Assembly: GCA_023392555.1 (NCBI GenBank)
Contig: JAEVYW010000130.1
Span: 1 to 6,537 of the forward strand
From: Pseudomonadota bacterium
GTDB taxonomy: Bacteria; Pseudomonadota; Alphaproteobacteria; Sphingomonadales; Sphingomonadaceae
Length of the DNA stretch: 6,537 nt
Direction of reading: 5' to 3'
Both the position numbers and the translations under genes were made by a program. A model generated the notes under the pieces. The model was given only the letters and a program-made list of their open reading frames with translations, searched no databases and was not told the DNA's origin. Shown piece by piece: positions 5,401 to 6,537 of this stretch. Every line of letters starts with the position of its first letter. Position 1 is the first letter of the stretch.

Positions 5401-6537
5401 GGACCCGAACCGCCCGTGCCATGCGTGTCTGTGGAAAACGCGCCGTCGCCATAAAGCTTATCGTCGCCGGCGCCGCCGATCAGGCTGTCATTGCCCTGCT
5501 CGCCTGCCAGCACGTTGGCACCGTCATCGCCGGTCAGCGTATCGGCATAGCCCGTCCCGGAAAGATTCTCGAACCCGGTCAGGATCATCGTGCCGCCGCC
5601 GATGTTCTGGCCCGCGCCCTGGGCAGCGAGGCTGATCGCAACCCCCTCGACCCACGTGAGGGAGCCGAAGATGAAGGTGTCCGTACCGGCGCCGCCGTCG
5701 AGGATGTGATCGCCGATTCCATTGCTGATCAGATCATCGCCGCCGTTGCCGAGGATGGTGTCGGCAGTGCCATCGCTCTGCCCGCCCAGCCAGTTGGCGC
5801 CCTCGTCGCCGATCAGCGTATCGGAGAAGGCCGTGCCGGTCACATGCTCGACGTTGACGAGCGTATCCACGCCTTGGCCCGTGTCCTGTGCGCCGACGAT
5901 GTTGAGATCGACGTGCACGCCCGCGCTGGCGCCGGAGAAGAAGCCGGCGCGATCATAACCGTCGCCGCCGTCGAGCCAGTCGTTGCCGGCATTGCCGTAG
6001 ACGAGATCGTCGCCGGCGCCGCCATAAAGCCGGTCGTCGCCGCCGTTGCCGCGCAGCACGTCATGGCCGTCGCCACCGGTCAGCACGTTTGCCAGCGCAT
6101 TGCCGGTCAGAAGATCGCTGAACGCCGAGCCGGTCAGGTTCTCGATCCCGGACAGGCTGTCGTTGCCGTCGGCGCCGCTCGAATTGCCGTTGCCGGACGT
6201 GTTGTTGAAAAGGGCGACGGTGACCGCGCCCGGGGCGTTCGCATAGCTCGCCGCGTCGGTGCCGCCGCCCCCGACGAGCTGATCGTTGCCGGCGCCGCCC
6301 TCGAGCGTGTCGTCCCCGTCCTCGCCCTGAAGGGTGTCGTTACCCCCGCCGCCGCGAAGCGTGTCATCGCCTGACCCGCCGTTGATCCGGTTGGTGGCGC
6401 CATTGCCGGTCAGCACATCGTTGCCCAGGCCTCCGGTCAGGTTCTCGATCCCCGACAAGGTCCACGTGCCGGCACCCGTATTCTGCGCCGTCCCCTCGAG
6501 CTGGAGGGTGACGATGATGCCCGGCTCCGGCGCTCCG
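2445..6537 (-). CDS. Giant RTX calcium-binding protein, type I secreted (5' end outside window)
   Basis: The frame ends in TGA at 2445-2447 and is open through the right edge, giving 1363 visible C-terminal residues. A TTG at 6458 is not the start: codons before it continue the RTX pattern (GIIVTLQLEGTAQNTGAGTW). The order is RTX block 1 (to about 4254), a beta-rich linker (about 3980-4253), an EF-hand-like B domain (3759-3977), an alanine-rich segment (3273-3746), RTX block 2 (2811-3269) and a serralysin-like C-terminal domain ending SVGDFIL. About 40 GGxGxDxLx nonapeptides are visible. Such repeats fold into Ca2+-loaded parallel beta-rolls outside the cell, and the C-terminal tail is read by an ABC/MFP/TolC exporter. 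Likely roles are adhesion, surface layer or biofilm matrix. No catalytic domain is present in the visible part, though one could lie in the missing N-terminus. Secretion genes are not in the window. The many long plus-strand frames across it are antisense artefacts of GC-rich repeats. Confidence 0.95.
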   Translation of the reverse strand, partial: GAPEPGIIVTLQLEGTAQNTGAGTWTLSGIENLTGGLGNDVLTGNGATNRINGGSGDDTLRGGGGNDTLQGEDGDDTLEGGAGNDQLVGGGGTDAASYANAPGAVTVALFNNTSGNGNSSGADGNDSLSGIENLTGSAFSDLLTGNALANVLTGGDGHDVLRGNGGDDRLYGGAGDDLVYGNAGNDWLDGGDGYDRAGFFSGASAGVHVDLNIVGAQDTGQGVDTLVNVEHVTGTAFSDTLIGDEGANWLGGQSDGTADTILGNGGDDLISNGIGDHILDGGAGTDTFIFGSLTWVEGVAISLAAQGAGQNIGGGTMILTGFENLSGTGYADTLTGDDGANVLAGEQGNDSLIGGAGDDKLYGDGAFSTDTHGTGGSGPITFSSDVSTFGWPDGDDRLEGGLGNDLIDGGGGIDTVVYARAIGGVNVNLGTGLASGADGNDTLANIENAIGSEFNDSLTGSGGSNVLDGLGGNDIVSGGAGGDTINGGDGDDTLLGDLNENNVTVSGNDVVYGGNGNDVIRGGLGDDQLHGGANNDLLRGNGGVDYFDGGADDGQGFNGIGDRVSFFEQRATQGVVADLRTGIISNDGFGNVETMTGIESLGADTAYVDTFYGNDERNYLAANRGDNLFGFGGDDLFSLTSATAMLDGGTGTDLLQLFSTGIWLTPDTNGDGLAEFAAAMVSGWTINLAAGSLVDGYGNVGTIENVENVTGSELSDNVTGNGVANRLDGGEGDDELNGMGDDDLLVGGTGNDTLAGGTGNDRAFFYFAADTAGTFSVVAGTGSDAGKLLVVLTDGGTAQTVAEVTVAGSTLTVTGVGIGAFLGTDTVTDVEQLIFSAAPANSAAPPAGPGAVTIDVGAVTGVASDGYLAGATVFVDSNRNGQLDAGEASAVTDAAGRFQILVLGSGPLRAMNGVSTDTGLANGMVLSAPSGATVINPLTTLIQAVVEQSGGALSVAEAETQVQNALGLDASLDLLSADLIALAAAGSAGALEAQKSAAIIVAILSAAEELAGGSSGAEAAAVGELATIIAGSSGTGSVDLTSSALIEDLLSAAAPSADAAAAAVIVAAAANDIEAATNLDELASSQSSALLTGNHLANMLEGGDFDDTLTGLGGDDVLRGGGGNDVLAGGSGADRLEGGAGEDTADYSASPGFFGTGVVIDLAHQIALGGDAFGDRLFDIENVRGSAFADSLAGDSGANRLWGGAGTDLLFGRAGNDTLDGGSGDDIIVGGAGFDLLRGGSGRDVFHFDSIGEISVRSGNGWAGNDRVLDFEAGGAGSSGTIDRIDLSRIDANSRTGRDDDFSYIGTNAFSGRAGQLRWQDVGTDPDGRTIAIVQGDLNGDRVADFQFYVHHTGVLSVGDFIL
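2448..2810 (-). other. Serralysin-type (Peptidase_M10_C-like) tail with type I secretion signal
   Basis: After the beta-roll come RVLDFEAGG, RIDLSRIDA, FSYIGTNAFSG, AGQLRWQDV, IAIVQGDLNGDRVADFQFYV and the last residues LSVGDFIL. This order (IDLSxIDA, FxxIGxxxFSGxAGxLR, GDxNGDxxADFxxxV, L...DFIL) is the known C-terminal half of the M10_C domain. The extreme C-terminal D-hydrophobic-hydrophobic-L motif is the export signal. No M10 metalloprotease motif (HExxHxxGxxH) is visible, so the tail serves a non-protease passenger here as far as the window shows. Confidence 0.85.
2811..3269 (-). repeat. RTX block 2
   Basis: About ten further nonapeptides (GLGGDDVLR, GGGGNDVLA, GGSGADRLE, GRAGNDTLD, GGSGDDIIV, GGSGRDVFHF) lie around one linker module with DIENVRGSAFADSLAG at about 2999. 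The regular spacing and the final DVFHF are typical of the last beta-roll before a serralysin-type tail. Confidence 0.85.
3273..3746 (-). other. Alanine-rich, probably helical segment within the RTX protein
   Basis: About 158 residues rich in A, L, I, E and S, for example LSAAEELAGG, VGELATIIAG and AAAAAVIVAAAANDIEAATN. It lacks the glycine/aspartate signature of the flanking beta-rolls. It opens with NPLTTLIQAVVEQ and VAEAETQVQNALGLD, a segment that I recall following the B domain in other alphaproteobacterial RTX proteins. It is hydrophobic but broken by acidic residues, so amphipathic helices are more likely than membrane spans. Confidence 0.6.
3759..3977 (-). other. EF-hand-like B domain within the RTX protein
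   Basis: Sequence GVASDGYLAGATVFVDSNRN leads into GQLDAGEASAVTDAAGRFQI. The loop DSNRNGQLDAGE (3876-3911) has the DxNxNGxxDxGE pattern of calcium-binding loops in SdrD B-type and dockerin-like domains. The following TDAAGRF resembles the D-x-x-G-x-(F/Y) strand of Cna-B-like folds. It interrupts the RTX array and probably adds a structural Ca2+ site. Confidence 0.7.
4254..6536 (-). repeat. RTX block 1 with modules of about 100 residues
   Basis: Nonapeptides such as GGSGDDTLR, GGAGNDQLV and GGLGNDLID are grouped in sets of about four to seven. Between sets a linker of the form GVxVDLxxG...DTLxxIENxxGSxxxDxLxGxxxxNxL recurs. The IENxxG-like core falls at 6449, 6149, 5852, 5573, 5201, 4745 and 4421, so the period is about 280-460 bases. 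A further copy lies in block 2 at 2999. A 20-base identity (ccggtcaggttctcgatccc) occurs in the first two modules, suggesting relatively recent duplication. Confidence 0.85.

Noticed and set aside
5421..6374. Long plus-strand open frame (317 codons) and several similar frames at 2975-5286
   Set aside because: These are antisense shadows of the GC-rich RTX repeats. Their translations are low-complexity alanine/valine strings with no domain, while the minus strand carries unmistakable RTX motifs.
2445..6458. Treating TTG at 6458 as the true start of the RTX gene
   Set aside because: The frame is open beyond it and the upstream codons continue the same RTX linker pattern, so the gene is simply cut by the window edge.

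Overview
The window is high-GC bacterial DNA, most likely from an alphaproteobacterium and possibly a sphingomonad. This rests on three things: the wording of the RTX protein and its ...DFIL terminus, the shape of a tRNA-Glu(CTC) 3' fragment, and the family of a decayed helix-turn-helix gene. The lineage is an inference, because no marker gene is present. The window has two very different halves.

Right half (2445-6537, minus strand): a single very large gene fills almost everything. It encodes a secreted, calcium-binding RTX (repeats-in-toxin) protein. The gene is open at the right edge, so its N-terminus lies outside the window and 1363 C-terminal residues are visible. From N to C these are a long block of GGxGxD beta-roll repeats arranged in modules of about 100 residues; a short beta-rich linker; an EF-hand-like B domain; an alanine-rich, probably helical segment; a second RTX block; and a serralysin-type (Peptidase_M10_C-like) tail ending in DFIL. 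That tail is the expected signal for a type I (ABC/MFP/TolC) secretion system. No protease, lipase or other catalytic domain is visible.

Left half (1-2444): short, mostly broken pieces typical of a tRNA-linked integration hot spot. From left to right they are a degenerate tRNA-Ser-like 3' end (minus, 113-135); the C-terminal remnant of a Rieske oxygenase (minus, 422-745); a 5'-truncated and frameshifted helix-turn-helix gene butted against it (plus, 753-1066); and a small excisionase-like HTH gene (minus, 1084-1323). These are followed by a 44-bp tRNA-Glu 3' fragment that looks like an att scar (1416-1459), a pair of helically phased 8-bp direct repeats 49 bp from it (1508-1526), and a second paralogous excisionase-like HTH gene (minus, 1752-1967). 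The half ends in a two-hairpin structure with a T-tract (plus, 2215-2280). No integrase gene is visible, so these look like island borders or leftovers.

The halves show no obvious functional link. The RTX gene ends 164 bp from the plus-strand terminator and faces into the scarred region, so the big secreted protein sits next to, or inside, a variable region. The most notable points are the two tRNA-derived scars, the twin excisionase-like genes without an integrase, the orphan double hairpin, and the EF-hand/alanine-rich insertion inside the RTX protein.
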